Of a stretch of 64,000 nt of DNA, positions 34,748 to 43,377 are shown piece after piece. The notes beneath the pieces are model-generated. The model had not been told where the DNA came from, did no database searches, and was given only the letters and a program-made list of their open reading frames with translations. The DNA lies in contig OZ245730.1 in assembly GCA_965227145.1 (NCBI GenBank), positions 3,720,001 to 3,784,000 of the forward strand. Direction: 5' to 3'. The stretch is from JACKAQ01 sp965227145 (GTDB lineage Bacteria > Calditrichota > Calditrichia > RBG-13-44-9 > J075). Both the position numbers and the translations under genes were made by a program. Position 1 is the first letter of the stretch, and each line of letters opens with the position of its first letter.

Positions 34748-36309
34748 CGTTTTAATTCTCCCACCCGTTGACCGGATTCCGCAGCTTTTTTCCGGGCTTC
34801 TGTCAGGTTTATTTTTTGGTCCGTATTATTGCGATCTTTGATCTGGTCTTTTTCGAGATATGGCAGCACACACAACACCGGCAGGTTGAAAAATTCTTCT
34901 GTTTCTTCCACTGTTTGCAGCGTGCCGTCAAAATATTCCCGCACATAAACCGCCACAAATCCCAAAACCATGGAAACAACCATTGTGATCAGCGCCAGCA
35001 TGTTTTTGCCGGAGCTATCCGGTTCCAGCGGTTTGGTCGGCGGTTCGATAATTGAAATGCGGCTGGCGGCATTGGCACGTTGCATCGCTTCTTCAATTTG
35101 CGTGCCCTGCGCCTGTTGCAGCAACAGATTGTAAATATCGCGATTCAAACCGACTTCTTCTTCCAGTTTCTCCAATGCAGATTCCTGCGATTGATTCAGC
35201 GTGGTCTGCTGGCGGGAAGAATTCAGCACATTATTCAACGCGTCGATGCGTTTTTCGGAGATCTGTAAATCCAGTAATGCCAGCGCTTTATTCGCCATTG
35301 ACGAACGAATTGCGGGATCCGCAGTTGCATTTTGCCGGGCGTAATATTTTTCAAATTCGGTACGCAGGCTTTCCCGTCCCAGATTGATGGACCGGCTGAC
35401 CCGCATCAGTTCCGCACTGCCCGGTGCAAATCGTTTTAGTAATTGGGCTTCTTCATTAATTTTCTGGCTGATATCGACAATCTGTGAGTTTATCGCAAGA
35501 CTAACCGGAATACTGTTGCCAGGATTATAATTCCGCAACAGATCGTTAAGGCGCATCAGATCGTCACGTTTTTCCCGCATCGTCAATTCGGATGTGACAA
35601 TTGCATCGCGAATGCGCTGTGTGGATTCGGCTGTGAGCAATTCCTCAGAAGTCTGGTTTCCCAAAACGTTGCGGCGATAGCTATTATAACGGCTCTCGGA
35701 TTCCTTCAGTTTTTGCTGAAATTCTTCAATTTGCTCCACGCTGAATTTGAGCGCGCTCTGAATATTGGATACTTCTTTCTCCAAAAAATCTTCGCGGAAA
35801 TACTCGATCAGCGTTTTTACAATAAGATGCGCAATTTCCGAATTATTGGCTTGCGCACGAATTTCAACCATATTTTCCTGATATTGTTTTACGCTGATTT
35901 TTTCGCGTAATTTTTTAATTAACAGGAAGTTAACGATTTCGTCCAGCGTTTTGTCCGGCAAATTTTCCTGCATTGCCAGCGCTTCGGAAATGACGGCTTC
36001 ATTTTTATCCAGTCCCACCGTTTTGATGGTATGGGTCAGATAATCCGAACTGAGAATCTGCTTTTTCCAGTCCCGGTAGCCATCCACACCCAAAACGCCC
36101 GGCAGCAGCTTGCTCAATTGAGAAGGCAAACGGCTGGAGTGAATTTGAATGATCGAATAGGACTCGTAAGTGCCTTCTTTAAAAATAATGGAGGACACAC
36201 CCAGTGCCATAACCAGCAAAAACGGCACTAAAAAGAACCATTTCCGCCGGAAAAAGATTTTCAGATAATCACGCCATTCGAAATTATTTCGCGAATCAAA
36301 AATATTCAT
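34744..36309 (-). CDS. Polysaccharide co-polymerase / chain-length determinant (Wzz/GumC family)
   Basis: 521 residues. A Wzz domain at the N-terminus (WRDYLKIFFRRKWFFLVPF, first helix about 29-48), a long periplasmic coiled-coil region (residues 180-400, rich in Glu, Gln and Arg), a Pro-rich PPTKPLEPDSSGK, and a second helix at about 430-450 (ALITMVVSMVLGFVAVYV). It sets chain length and links the polymerase to the outer-membrane exporter Wza, encoded just upstream with an ATGA overlap, and to the BY-kinase just downstream. The short cytoplasmic tail lacks a kinase domain, which is supplied by the next gene. Confidence 0.9.
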   Translation of the reverse strand: MNIFDSRNNFEWRDYLKIFFRRKWFFLVPFLLVMALGVSSIIFKEGTYESYSIIQIHSSRLPSQLSKLLPGVLGVDGYRDWKKQILSSDYLTHTIKTVGLDKNEAVISEALAMQENLPDKTLDEIVNFLLIKKLREKISVKQYQENMVEIRAQANNSEIAHLIVKTLIEYFREDFLEKEVSNIQSALKFSVEQIEEFQQKLKESESRYNSYRRNVLGNQTSEELLTAESTQRIRDAIVTSELTMREKRDDLMRLNDLLRNYNPGNSIPVSLAINSQIVDISQKINEEAQLLKRFAPGSAELMRVSRSINLGRESLRTEFEKYYARQNATADPAIRSSMANKALALLDLQISEKRIDALNNVLNSSRQQTTLNQSQESALEKLEEEVGLNRDIYNLLLQQAQGTQIEEAMQRANAASRISIIEPPTKPLEPDSSGKNMLALITMVVSMVLGFVAVYVREYFDGTLQTVEETEEFFNLPVLCVLPYLEKDQIKDRNNTDQKINLTEARKKAAESGQRVGELKR

Positions 36310-37271
36310 CTTGTCACCAAAATTGCTGTAGTTGCGATTGCGCCAGTTATAAGCGATGTAATAATGGCAGTTGCCAATTGAGAAGGTCGTTTTTCGGGAA
36401 CATAAAGCGTACTGCCCTGCCGGAGCATCGGCACCGGCCGTGTGCCGGGGTTGGTCAAATAATCTTTAAGATTCAATTTGACAATGCGGGTATTTCCGTT
36501 TTCGACAACGACATAAGTTGTCTTTTTCAAATTGGCATCGGCAGTTGGGCCGCCTGCTCTGCCGATGGCTTCCATCAAGTTTAAGTTTTCTTCAAACCGC
36601 TGCGGTCCGGGTGTTTGAACAGCGCCAACGATAAAAACTTCTGCCTTTTCTGTCAGCGGTGAAGGCGTGTTTTCGCCGGTCGGTGTTAGTCCGTTAATAT
36701 TGATTGTATCTCGTGGGCGAATTTTCGGCAATTCGGCTAACTTGCCGTTTTGCAAGGCATATGCCAAATTCACGGTCAACACTTGACCGTTTCCATCATT
36801 TCGGACGATCGAAATGTTATCCAGCGTTGCGGATTGGTTTGGGCCGCCCGCTTCCAAAATGATATTCCATAAATTTGGAATTTCTTCGAATGAAAATTTG
36901 CCGGGCTGTAAAACATTGCCGGTTACGTAAACAACATTTTGTCCGTATTCCACCACCGAAATATTGAGCTGATTAACCAGTTTATTATAAATCGCCATTT
37001 TCGAAACGATGGTACTCCGTACTTCACTGATAATCAGACCGGCAACATTAATTCTGCCAATAATCGGCAATTCGATATCGCCATCGCGGCTGACCGTGCT
37101 GATCGTATTCATTTCCGGATATTCCCAAAACGAAATATTCAACCGGTCTCCATTTTGCACCCGGTACGAAGCGCTCTGTCCAAACACAGCTATTGACAAA
37201 AGCATAACCAAAATCAGAATACCACTGACTTTGCCATTCCTTTGAACAATTGTCGGATTAACCCAATTCAT
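36306..37271 (-). CDS. Polysaccharide export outer-membrane protein (Wza-like)
   Basis: 321 residues with a signal peptide (about residues 13-33, ending FGQS). The Poly_export domain follows (YRVQNGDRLNISFWEYPEM, GDIELPIIGRINVAGL), then two SLBB-type domains (VVYVTGNVLQPGKFSFEE and VFIVGAVQTPGPQRFEENL). A hydrophobic C-terminal segment (LATAIITSLITGAIATTAIL) may be the outer-membrane helix of the Wza pore. No lipobox Cys is visible, which differs from E. coli Wza. It is the first gene of the minus-strand EPS operon, with overlap to the Wzz-like gene. The promoter should lie in the gap above 37271. Confidence 0.88.
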   Translation of the reverse strand: MNWVNPTIVQRNGKVSGILILVMLLSIAVFGQSASYRVQNGDRLNISFWEYPEMNTISTVSRDGDIELPIIGRINVAGLIISEVRSTIVSKMAIYNKLVNQLNISVVEYGQNVVYVTGNVLQPGKFSFEEIPNLWNIILEAGGPNQSATLDNISIVRNDGNGQVLTVNLAYALQNGKLAELPKIRPRDTININGLTPTGENTPSPLTEKAEVFIVGAVQTPGPQRFEENLNLMEAIGRAGGPTADANLKKTTYVVVENGNTRIVKLNLKDYLTNPGTRPVPMLRQGSTLYVPEKRPSQLATAIITSLITGAIATTAILVTR

Positions 37272-37331
37272 CTATCCCATCCCTGAGTTTTGTGATTCAT
37301 GCATACCAATTTCATTAATTTCGCTATTCAT

Positions 37332-37589
37332 TTATATTTTGGATTTCGTTCGTAATTTTGTGTGTCGATACGATTTGATTTCAGCAATCATACCCGTCAG
37401 AAAATCGATGAGCTGTTCTGCTAAACCAATAAACAGATGTCGCATACTATCTTGATATAGAAAGTAAAAATTCGGATTGATAACCGAAGGCGAGTGAGGA
37501 AGTATGTTTGAAGCGCTGTGTTTAATATTTCCGGTATTGCCTTTCACAGTCTTAATTCGTTGATAAATAACGTTTTCCAGACAATTCAT
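37332..37589 (-). CDS. Small orphan ORF, doubtful
   Basis: 85 residues beginning MNCLENVIYQRIKTVKGN, from the ATG at 37589 with AAAGGA about nine bases upstream. A longer frame to 37706 exists but lacks support. The C-terminal part (IGLAEQLIDFLTGMIAEIKSY) could form an amphipathic helix. No family was recognised and composition is close to random. It lies in the leader region of the EPS operon and would be transcribed with it if the promoter is further upstream. It could be a chance frame. Confidence 0.3.
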   Translation of the reverse strand: MNCLENVIYQRIKTVKGNTGNIKHSASNILPHSPSVINPNFYFLYQDSMRHLFIGLAEQLIDFLTGMIAEIKSYRHTKLRTKSKI

Positions 37590-38020
37590 GTTACCTAATC
37601 CTTTAGGGTTTAATGATAAAAACCAAATATTCTGCGAGCAGTTATCGCAAAAAATGCATCCATTTTTTAACGGATTGAAAGATGACCGGGTGGTAAAATT
37701 GAGCAAAATTCAGCAATATTATCGATGAATAAATGCCCTGCACACCCAATCATTTAAAGCCCCCTTACGTCAAAAACCCAAATCTTCCCAGACGTGACTT
37801 TCCCTGTTTGACCGAAAGCAGAGCAGGCTTGATCGCTGAATATCCCCTAAAGGTAAGAACTAACTTAAACCTTATTTGATAAAAGAGATATAGTAGAAGC
37901 GACTTTTGTTTCGTAAAACTTTTACAACAACAGCCGAAACTATTCCTACTCAATTTTGATTTTCCTTTATAAATACGATAAATAATTAATTAAACAAGCC
38001 GCTTTAAACACCAGTTAAGC
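37590..38020. other. 431-base intergenic region upstream of the EPS operon
   Basis: No convincing gene. It should contain the promoter and possibly a long 5' leader for wza on the minus strand. On that strand a short hairpin, ACGTC...GACGT, can be drawn around 37766-37795. I compared the leader by eye with c-di-GMP (GEMM), cobalamin and TPP riboswitch consensus motifs and found no match. No strong -35/-10 pair was found. Confidence 0.4.
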
Positions 38021-40024
38021 TCATTTATTTGTTACTTTCGATTCAACTTCGGAATTATGCGTCACTTCTTTTCCCATTCTGATCAACCGGATCAACGCGA
38101 GAATTTCTTTGGTTTCAGCATTCACAGAGTTGATCAACCGCTCCAGAAGCAACCGCTGCGATAAATAGCGCTTCGCAAAAAACGGTTGTTGGAACCGCTG
38201 CGAAATCGCGAAAATCAAAACAGCCAACACGATTTGGACAGACAGCATTGGCAAAAACCACCAACTCAATAGCAAACCGGTTTTAAAACCGGCGAACAAA
38301 AATAACAGCGGGAAAAATGTTTGAGCCAACCGGTAAACCAAAGATTCGGCTTGCCGCATGTTGCCACCGGAAAACTGGCGGGTCAATTGCCACGGGAAAT
38401 TACCCACCAACGCAATCGCTTTCGGCTTGCTGAGCTGTCCCGCACCTTTGAATGCAACCGTTAAAAACGACCAAACCTGGCTTGCCAACACTGCGGCAAC
38501 CAACATTCCCCATCCCACCAACTGCGTAGTTGATATTGTTAAATTTTGCAATATTGGTATTTGCACATTTTTCACACCTGAATAAGCCAGCAAAAACGCA
38601 ACAATGGCAATGCTCATTGCAACGCCGTTAAATTTACGTGCGCGAGTGAGCATTTGCGTAATTGCGCGGGCATGTCCCACCGGCAAATCGCCCGGAGCGG
38701 GATCGCCGGAAACGATTGCACCGTTCTCCGATACTTCATTCCAAATACCGTTGATTCCCAACCGAACGCCGGAAATGTTCCGGCTGCAAAGGGTAATTTC
38801 ATCAATTTCCGCATCGCTGATTAAAGCATCGCTAAAATCAGAATGATCCAGTTGGGCTTGCTGCAAATTGGCAAACCGCAAATCGGCTTTCAGGAATTTT
38901 ACATGTTGAAAATTAGCGCCGGCACAATTGGCGCGCTGCAAACACACATCGCTAAAATTTGCTTTGGAAGCATTTATTTTGCTCAAATTTGCACCGCGAA
39001 AATTGGCGCCATCGGCATTCGCGCGGGCGAGCGTTGCGCTGGATAAATCTGCTCCGGCAAACAACACAGCTTCCAGATTGGCGGAATGCAAATTTGCTTT
39101 CGATAAATTGGCGCGGCTGAAATCTGCTCCGGCGAGTTTCGTGTTCCGGAAATTGGTGTTTCGCAAAACGCTTTCCCGGAAATCCACGCCTGTAATATTT
39201 TCCGCCTGACTAAAATCCACACCGCGCAAAAATGCGTTGCGAATTTCGGCTTGCGCCAGATTTGCGTATTGAATATCCGCACCCAGCCAAAACGTATGAT
39301 TGAGCAATGCACCGCGCAAATCTGCGGAAACCAGACTTGCTTTACCCAATTCCGCTTTGTTTAAATTTGCATGTTCCAAATTTGCTTCGTTCAGTATTGC
39401 TTCAGTTAAGTTGGTGCCAACACATATTGCTTCGCGTAAATTCGCACGCAAAAAATTTGCCCGCACCAAAAAAGCATCGCTGAAATCGGCTTTTTCGAGA
39501 TTTGCTTTCCGGAAACTGGCGGATCGCAAAAACGCTTTTTGGAAATTGACGTTTCGTAAATCATACCCGTCAAAATCCACTTCGCGCAAAAAGGATTTTG
39601 ATAAATCGGCAAAATTCATTTGCGCACAGTTAAAATTCACGCCGGTTAAAAAAGCACCGGAAAACACGGCATATTGCAGATTCGCGTTCGCCAGATTCGC
39701 ATCGCCCAAATTTGCCCCGTTTAATCTGGCATGCGCCAAATTCGCAAAGGACAGAGTGGCAAAAGTTAAATTCGCTTTATCGAGATTTGCTTTTTGGAGG
39801 TCGGCACTGTGTAAATCCGCACCGCGTAAATTGGCTTCGCGCAAATCGGTTTTAGCCAGATTTGCACATCGCAAATTGATTTCATGGAGATCGAAACCGC
39901 GGAGAGAATAGCCGGAAAGATCGGCATTTCGGAGGTCGGGCGATATTTCAGGAAACTGTTTCCGCCAATGATTCCATTCCCGGGAACCATTTTGCAGCAA
40001 TAATATGTGAGCTTGGTTAGCCAT
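38021..40024 (-). CDS. Pentapeptide-repeat protein with C-terminal four-helix membrane domain
   Basis: 667 residues. From about residue 38 to 420 the protein is almost wholly A(N/D)LxxA pentapeptide repeats (for example NLAKTDLREANLRGADLHSA), predicting a long right-handed quadrilateral beta-helix of some 19 coils. After a linker, four hydrophobic helices follow (MSIAIVAFLLAYSGV, WGMLVAAVLASQVW, TFFPLLFLFAGF, MLSVQIVLAVLIFAI) and a basic C-terminal tail of about 60 residues. The rod thus appears tethered to the inner membrane. Pentapeptide rods can mimic DNA (gyrase protection) or act as scaffolds; nothing here decides between these. AAGGAG precedes ATG. It is divergent from polB, with 242 bases between. 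Confidence 0.88.
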   Translation of the reverse strand: MANQAHILLLQNGSREWNHWRKQFPEISPDLRNADLSGYSLRGFDLHEINLRCANLAKTDLREANLRGADLHSADLQKANLDKANLTFATLSFANLAHARLNGANLGDANLANANLQYAVFSGAFLTGVNFNCAQMNFADLSKSFLREVDFDGYDLRNVNFQKAFLRSASFRKANLEKADFSDAFLVRANFLRANLREAICVGTNLTEAILNEANLEHANLNKAELGKASLVSADLRGALLNHTFWLGADIQYANLAQAEIRNAFLRGVDFSQAENITGVDFRESVLRNTNFRNTKLAGADFSRANLSKANLHSANLEAVLFAGADLSSATLARANADGANFRGANLSKINASKANFSDVCLQRANCAGANFQHVKFLKADLRFANLQQAQLDHSDFSDALISDAEIDEITLCSRNISGVRLGINGIWNEVSENGAIVSGDPAPGDLPVGHARAITQMLTRARKFNGVAMSIAIVAFLLAYSGVKNVQIPILQNLTISTTQLVGWGMLVAAVLASQVWSFLTVAFKGAGQLSKPKAIALVGNFPWQLTRQFSGGNMRQAESLVYRLAQTFFPLLFLFAGFKTGLLLSWWFLPMLSVQIVLAVLIFAISQRFQQPFFAKRYLSQRLLLERLINSVNAETKEILALIRLIRMGKEVTHNSEVESKVTNK

Positions 40025-40112
40025 TATCTCCTTCCCTGGACATTCGGCTTATATTGATTACACTTCACACAACTAACAGTACGCCTGAAGATACCAAAAT
40101 TGCAGCGCAGAC

Positions 40113-40153
40113 ACTGTGAACTGTTTCACAGTCTGATAATTCAAAATTATAAT
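40113..40153 (+). promoter_or_regulatory. polB promoter with overlapping palindromic operator
   Basis: TTCACA (40125-40130) and TATAAT (40148-40153) are spaced 17 bases apart, a good sigma-70-type promoter about 107 bases before polB. A perfect inverted repeat with 8-base arms, ACTGTGAA (40113-40120) and TTCACAGT (40125-40132), covers the -35 element, so a bound dimer would block RNA polymerase. In E. coli polB is repressed by LexA, and this may be a LexA-type operator of this lineage. It does not match the E. coli SOS box (12 bases rather than 10 between CTG and CAG). Confidence 0.6.
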
Positions 40154-40266
40154 ACACCGCAGATTAAATTATCGATGAAAAGCAATATCGCTTGAACCTT
40201 AATTTACACAATACGTACATTTACTTTTGATAAAACCAGTTATTTCAGACGCTCAGGATACATTTT

Positions 40267-42612
40267 ATGCAGGTTTCAACAGATATTTTTATCATCACCA
40301 GTGATTGGCAAGATGCCGGAAATCGCCACATTTTGCAATATTTTGGCGTTTGCCGGGATGGCAATCCGGTGGAGATAATTATTGATACCGAAAAACCTGT
40401 CTTTTTTGTCCCGCACGATGCGCCATTACCCGCGTTTCCATTTCCCGTTCAACAACGCCCATTACAACTTAGCAACTTTGATCGGAAAGTTGTGGACGGG
40501 CTGTATTTTCGCACACAGCGGGAATGCCGCAAAGCGGAGCAAATCCTCAAATCTGCCGGCATTCCCACATACGAAGCGGATATTCGCACAGACCGCCGAT
40601 ATTTGATGGAACGGTTTATCTACGCACAGGTGAGCGTTAGCGGCATCGCCGAATCGTCCGGGCGGCGATTGCGATTTCACAACCCGAAACTAACGCCTTG
40701 CCAGGTCACCCCTAAATTGGTGGTTGCATCGATCGATATCGAAACAGGTGTCGATTCCGGGCGGCTGTATTCCATTGCCATGCACATCTCCGGCAACACG
40801 ATCGAACAGAAAAAAGTACTGATGGTTTCCCCGAAAACGCTCGACAGCCCGGATTATCTGGAATTCTGCCCGGATGAACGTACGATGCTACTCCGTTTTT
40901 TCGAACTGTTCCGGCAAAGCGACCCGGATATTATCATTGGCTGGAACGTCATCGGATTTGATCTGTCTTTTTTGGAGAACAAATGCCGGGAACACGGACT
41001 TTCGCTGGATATCGCCCGGAGCAAAACGCCGGTGCACATTCGCCGCCGCCAAAAAAGCGGGTTGATGGCGATCGATATTTCCGGTCGCGCAGTACTGGAC
41101 GGCCCGCCGATGCTGCGCTCCATCTTTTACAGTTTTGTGGATTACAGTCTGGAAACCGTCTCGCAAACGCTGTTGAATCGCGGCAAACAGCTCTCGACCG
41201 AGGTCGATAAAATTCGCGAAATTGACCGGATGTTTGCGGAAGACAAAGTTGCGCTGGCAGCTTACAATCTCGAAGATTGCGTGCTCGTTACCGAAATTTT
41301 CCAAAAACTCGGGCTGATCGAGCTACAAATTCGCCGCTCCCAAATCACCGGATTGCTGTTGAAAGATGTGGGAATTTCAACCGCGGAATTTGATCACATT
41401 TATCTGCCGCGACTCCATCGGCGCGGATTTGTCGCACCCAATAAATCGGATGTTCAGCAAATGGAGCACACCGCCGGCGGCTACGTAATGGACCCGGTTA
41501 TCGGCATTCACGAACACGTTATTTTACTGGATTTCAAAAGCTTGTATCCTTCGCTGATGCAAACATTTCATATCGAACCGTTATCAAAAATTTTAAACGA
41601 TGTTAATCCGTTGGTTACGCCGAGTGGACATCAATTTTCCCGAACCGAACATTTTATGGAGAGTGTGATTTCGGATTTGATGGAGCGCCGCGCCGCCGCC
41701 AAAAAAGCGGGCGATGCGTATCTTCAGCACGCCATCAAAATTTTGATGAACAGCTTTTACGGCGTAATGGGATCGGACGCCAGCCGGTTTTACGATCCGG
41801 TTTTGCCGACCGCCGTCACCAAAACGGCTCGCTGGCTGCTCATCGGCAGCAAAAATTTTCTGGAAGAAAAAGGGTATCAGGTGCTTTACGGCGATACGGA
41901 TTCGCTGTTCGTAAAAATTCCACCCGAAAAAATGATCGACCCGGAAATTTTGGGAAACGAGCTGGCCGCGGAATTGAATACCTACTGGCAATCGCGGGTT
42001 GCGGAGATGTCGCTGAAATCATACATGGAAATTGAATTCGAAAAATATTACCGGAAATTTGTGCTGCCGATGGCTCGCGGAAAAACAGGCGGTGCCCGCA
42101 AACGATACGCCGGATTGCGCATCCAGCAATCTGCCGAAAAACTGGAATTTGTGGGCATGGAATATGTCCGGACAGACTGGACACCGCTGGCGAAAGATTT
42201 TCAGTATCAATTGTATTGGCGGGTGCTGAAGGAAATGCCGGTCACCCAATGGTTGCGGGAATATTTGCGCGATCTGCGCAGCGGCAAAAAAAATGAGCTG
42301 TTAATTTATCACAAACGATTGCGAAAACACGCGGATGAATACACCAAAAATGCCACGCCACAGGTTCGCGCTGCGCGTATTTTGATGGCAGAAAAGCTGT
42401 TCCGGGATGTTCGAACCGTTCGATACGTGATGAGCAGGCACGGCGCGGTTCCGGTGGAAACCGGTCCGCATGACATCGATTACATGCATTACATTCAAAA
42501 ACAGCTCCGTCCAATCGCAGATTCGCTGCTGATTTTGCAGGGCAAATCTTTTGAAGAACTTTGTCAGGATGCTCAACTATCTTTATTTGATGACCAGGAT
42601 TTCGAAATTTAG
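40267..42612 (+). CDS. polB: DNA polymerase II (family B)
   Basis: 781 residues, matching E. coli Pol II (783). The 3'-5' exonuclease motifs are Exo I SIDIETG (D157, E159), Exo II IIIGWNVIGFDLSFL and Exo III YNLEDCVLVTE. Polymerase motif A is LLDFKSLYPSLMQTF (D422), motif B ILMNSFYGVMG, and motif C YGDTDSLFV (541-549). All catalytic residues are present, so the enzyme should be an active proofreading polymerase used in repair and restart of stalled forks. The family is often induced by DNA damage, and a palindrome overlaps its promoter. It stands alone as a transcription unit; the next gene is convergent. Confidence 0.95.
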   Translation: MQVSTDIFIITSDWQDAGNRHILQYFGVCRDGNPVEIIIDTEKPVFFVPHDAPLPAFPFPVQQRPLQLSNFDRKVVDGLYFRTQRECRKAEQILKSAGIPTYEADIRTDRRYLMERFIYAQVSVSGIAESSGRRLRFHNPKLTPCQVTPKLVVASIDIETGVDSGRLYSIAMHISGNTIEQKKVLMVSPKTLDSPDYLEFCPDERTMLLRFFELFRQSDPDIIIGWNVIGFDLSFLENKCREHGLSLDIARSKTPVHIRRRQKSGLMAIDISGRAVLDGPPMLRSIFYSFVDYSLETVSQTLLNRGKQLSTEVDKIREIDRMFAEDKVALAAYNLEDCVLVTEIFQKLGLIELQIRRSQITGLLLKDVGISTAEFDHIYLPRLHRRGFVAPNKSDVQQMEHTAGGYVMDPVIGIHEHVILLDFKSLYPSLMQTFHIEPLSKILNDVNPLVTPSGHQFSRTEHFMESVISDLMERRAAAKKAGDAYLQHAIKILMNSFYGVMGSDASRFYDPVLPTAVTKTARWLLIGSKNFLEEKGYQVLYGDTDSLFVKIPPEKMIDPEILGNELAAELNTYWQSRVAEMSLKSYMEIEFEKYYRKFVLPMARGKTGGARKRYAGLRIQQSAEKLEFVGMEYVRTDWTPLAKDFQYQLYWRVLKEMPVTQWLREYLRDLRSGKKNELLIYHKRLRKHADEYTKNATPQVRAARILMAEKLFRDVRTVRYVMSRHGAVPVETGPHDIDYMHYIQKQLRPIADSLLILQGKSFEELCQDAQLSLFDDQDFEI

Positions 42613-42839
42613 CGGGCGTTTCAGCTCAAAAAATATCCCACGGGAATGTGTTCAAAAAAAATTCCCAAAATATTTACTAATTTCCCAATAGCTTGCATCG
42701 ATAGTATAATTCAGCAGCTGTAAACTTTTTTAAGAGATCATCTCGTTCGGCTCTCTCCATAAAAATCCTACCCTAAACTTTTTTGATACAGCCGGACGGG
42801 ATCTCTTTTTTAGCACTTAACCGCACTCAAAACACACAA

Positions 42840-43361
42840 TCATACAACTTGTGCAATTTTAGCAAAATCCGGATGATCGCCGATATGGCTAAATTTGTGG
42901 GTCCACAAGACCGATTCGCCTTTCACCAGAAAAAGCCCCGGCATCACCATCGGATCGCCAACGGGCTTTCCGATGGTGTGCCCTTTTGCCGTTGCCCGAA
43001 TGCTGCAGGCTACCGACATCGGCGAAAAAATTTCCATAATGCCGCCGCGTTTGATGCCAAAACCGTGGTAAAAGTGTAACGGAATATCGGAGACTGCCCG
43101 AGCCTCCGGCCAGTATCGATCGAAGAAAGATTGTCCGTCTTCCACAGTGCCCTGATAAAAGAACAGCACCTTGGGATAGTTCGGATTTTTTTCCGCCGCT
43201 TTGCGGATATCTTCGACCGTTTCCCGGCAGAACAGTCAACCAAAGTGCCGTAAAAAAACCAGCAATACCGGTTCGTCGCCAAGCTGGTCGGCAAACGTTC
43301 CCGGTTTCAGGTTTATTCCGCTGACTGCTGAATTCAGTAATTTTGAATCGATTTTATTCAT
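42840..43361 (-). CDS. SelL-like thioredoxin-fold redox protein, probable selenoprotein (in-frame TGA)
   Basis: Read from ATG 43359-43361 to the stop at 42840 in one frame, 173 residues with a single internal TGA at 43236-43238. The context is VFLRHFG-[TGA]-LFCRETVEDI; relatives have a CxxC here (HFGCxFCRE), so TGA stands for the first redox Cys and the motif is U-x-x-C. The frame continues with the family's conserved C-terminal half (YHGFGIKRGG, KPVGDPMVMPGLFLV). An ordinary gene caller would truncate it to a GTG start at 43169. The family is AhpC/TSA-like (peroxiredoxin-like 2 / SelL). It lies 16 bases after bcp, suggesting a shared role in peroxide removal. A point mutation or sequencing error is the alternative. 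Confidence 0.8.
43193..43235 (-). promoter_or_regulatory. Candidate bacterial SECIS hairpin
   Basis: Directly 3' of the TGA codon on the minus strand, CTGCCGGGA (43230-43222) can pair with TCC (43207-43205) and CGGCGG (43198-43193), leaving a 14-base apical loop and a 6-base bulge on one side. The loop begins 14 bases after the TGA, slightly closer than most bacterial SECIS elements. A second fold, GACTGTTC with GAA-A-CGGTC, is also possible but starts within the TGA. Both were drawn by hand. Confidence 0.35.
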
Positions 43362-43377
43362 TTTTTTCTCAAAAAGA

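Noticed and set aside
39300..39911. 203-codon plus-strand frame
   Set aside because: Repetitive antisense shadow of the pentapeptide repeats (Lys/Ala/Phe/Ser-rich).
38021..40024. Direct-repeat array resembling CRISPR or tandem DNA repeats
   Set aside because: The 15-base periodicity is produced by pentapeptide coding; copies vary in sequence and have no spacers.
42840..43169. Short 109-codon gene starting at GTG, with the upstream part as a pseudogene remnant
   Set aside because: The reading frame continues upstream through one TGA to a proper ATG and restores the conserved redox motif, so a selenoprotein explains the data better than a broken gene.
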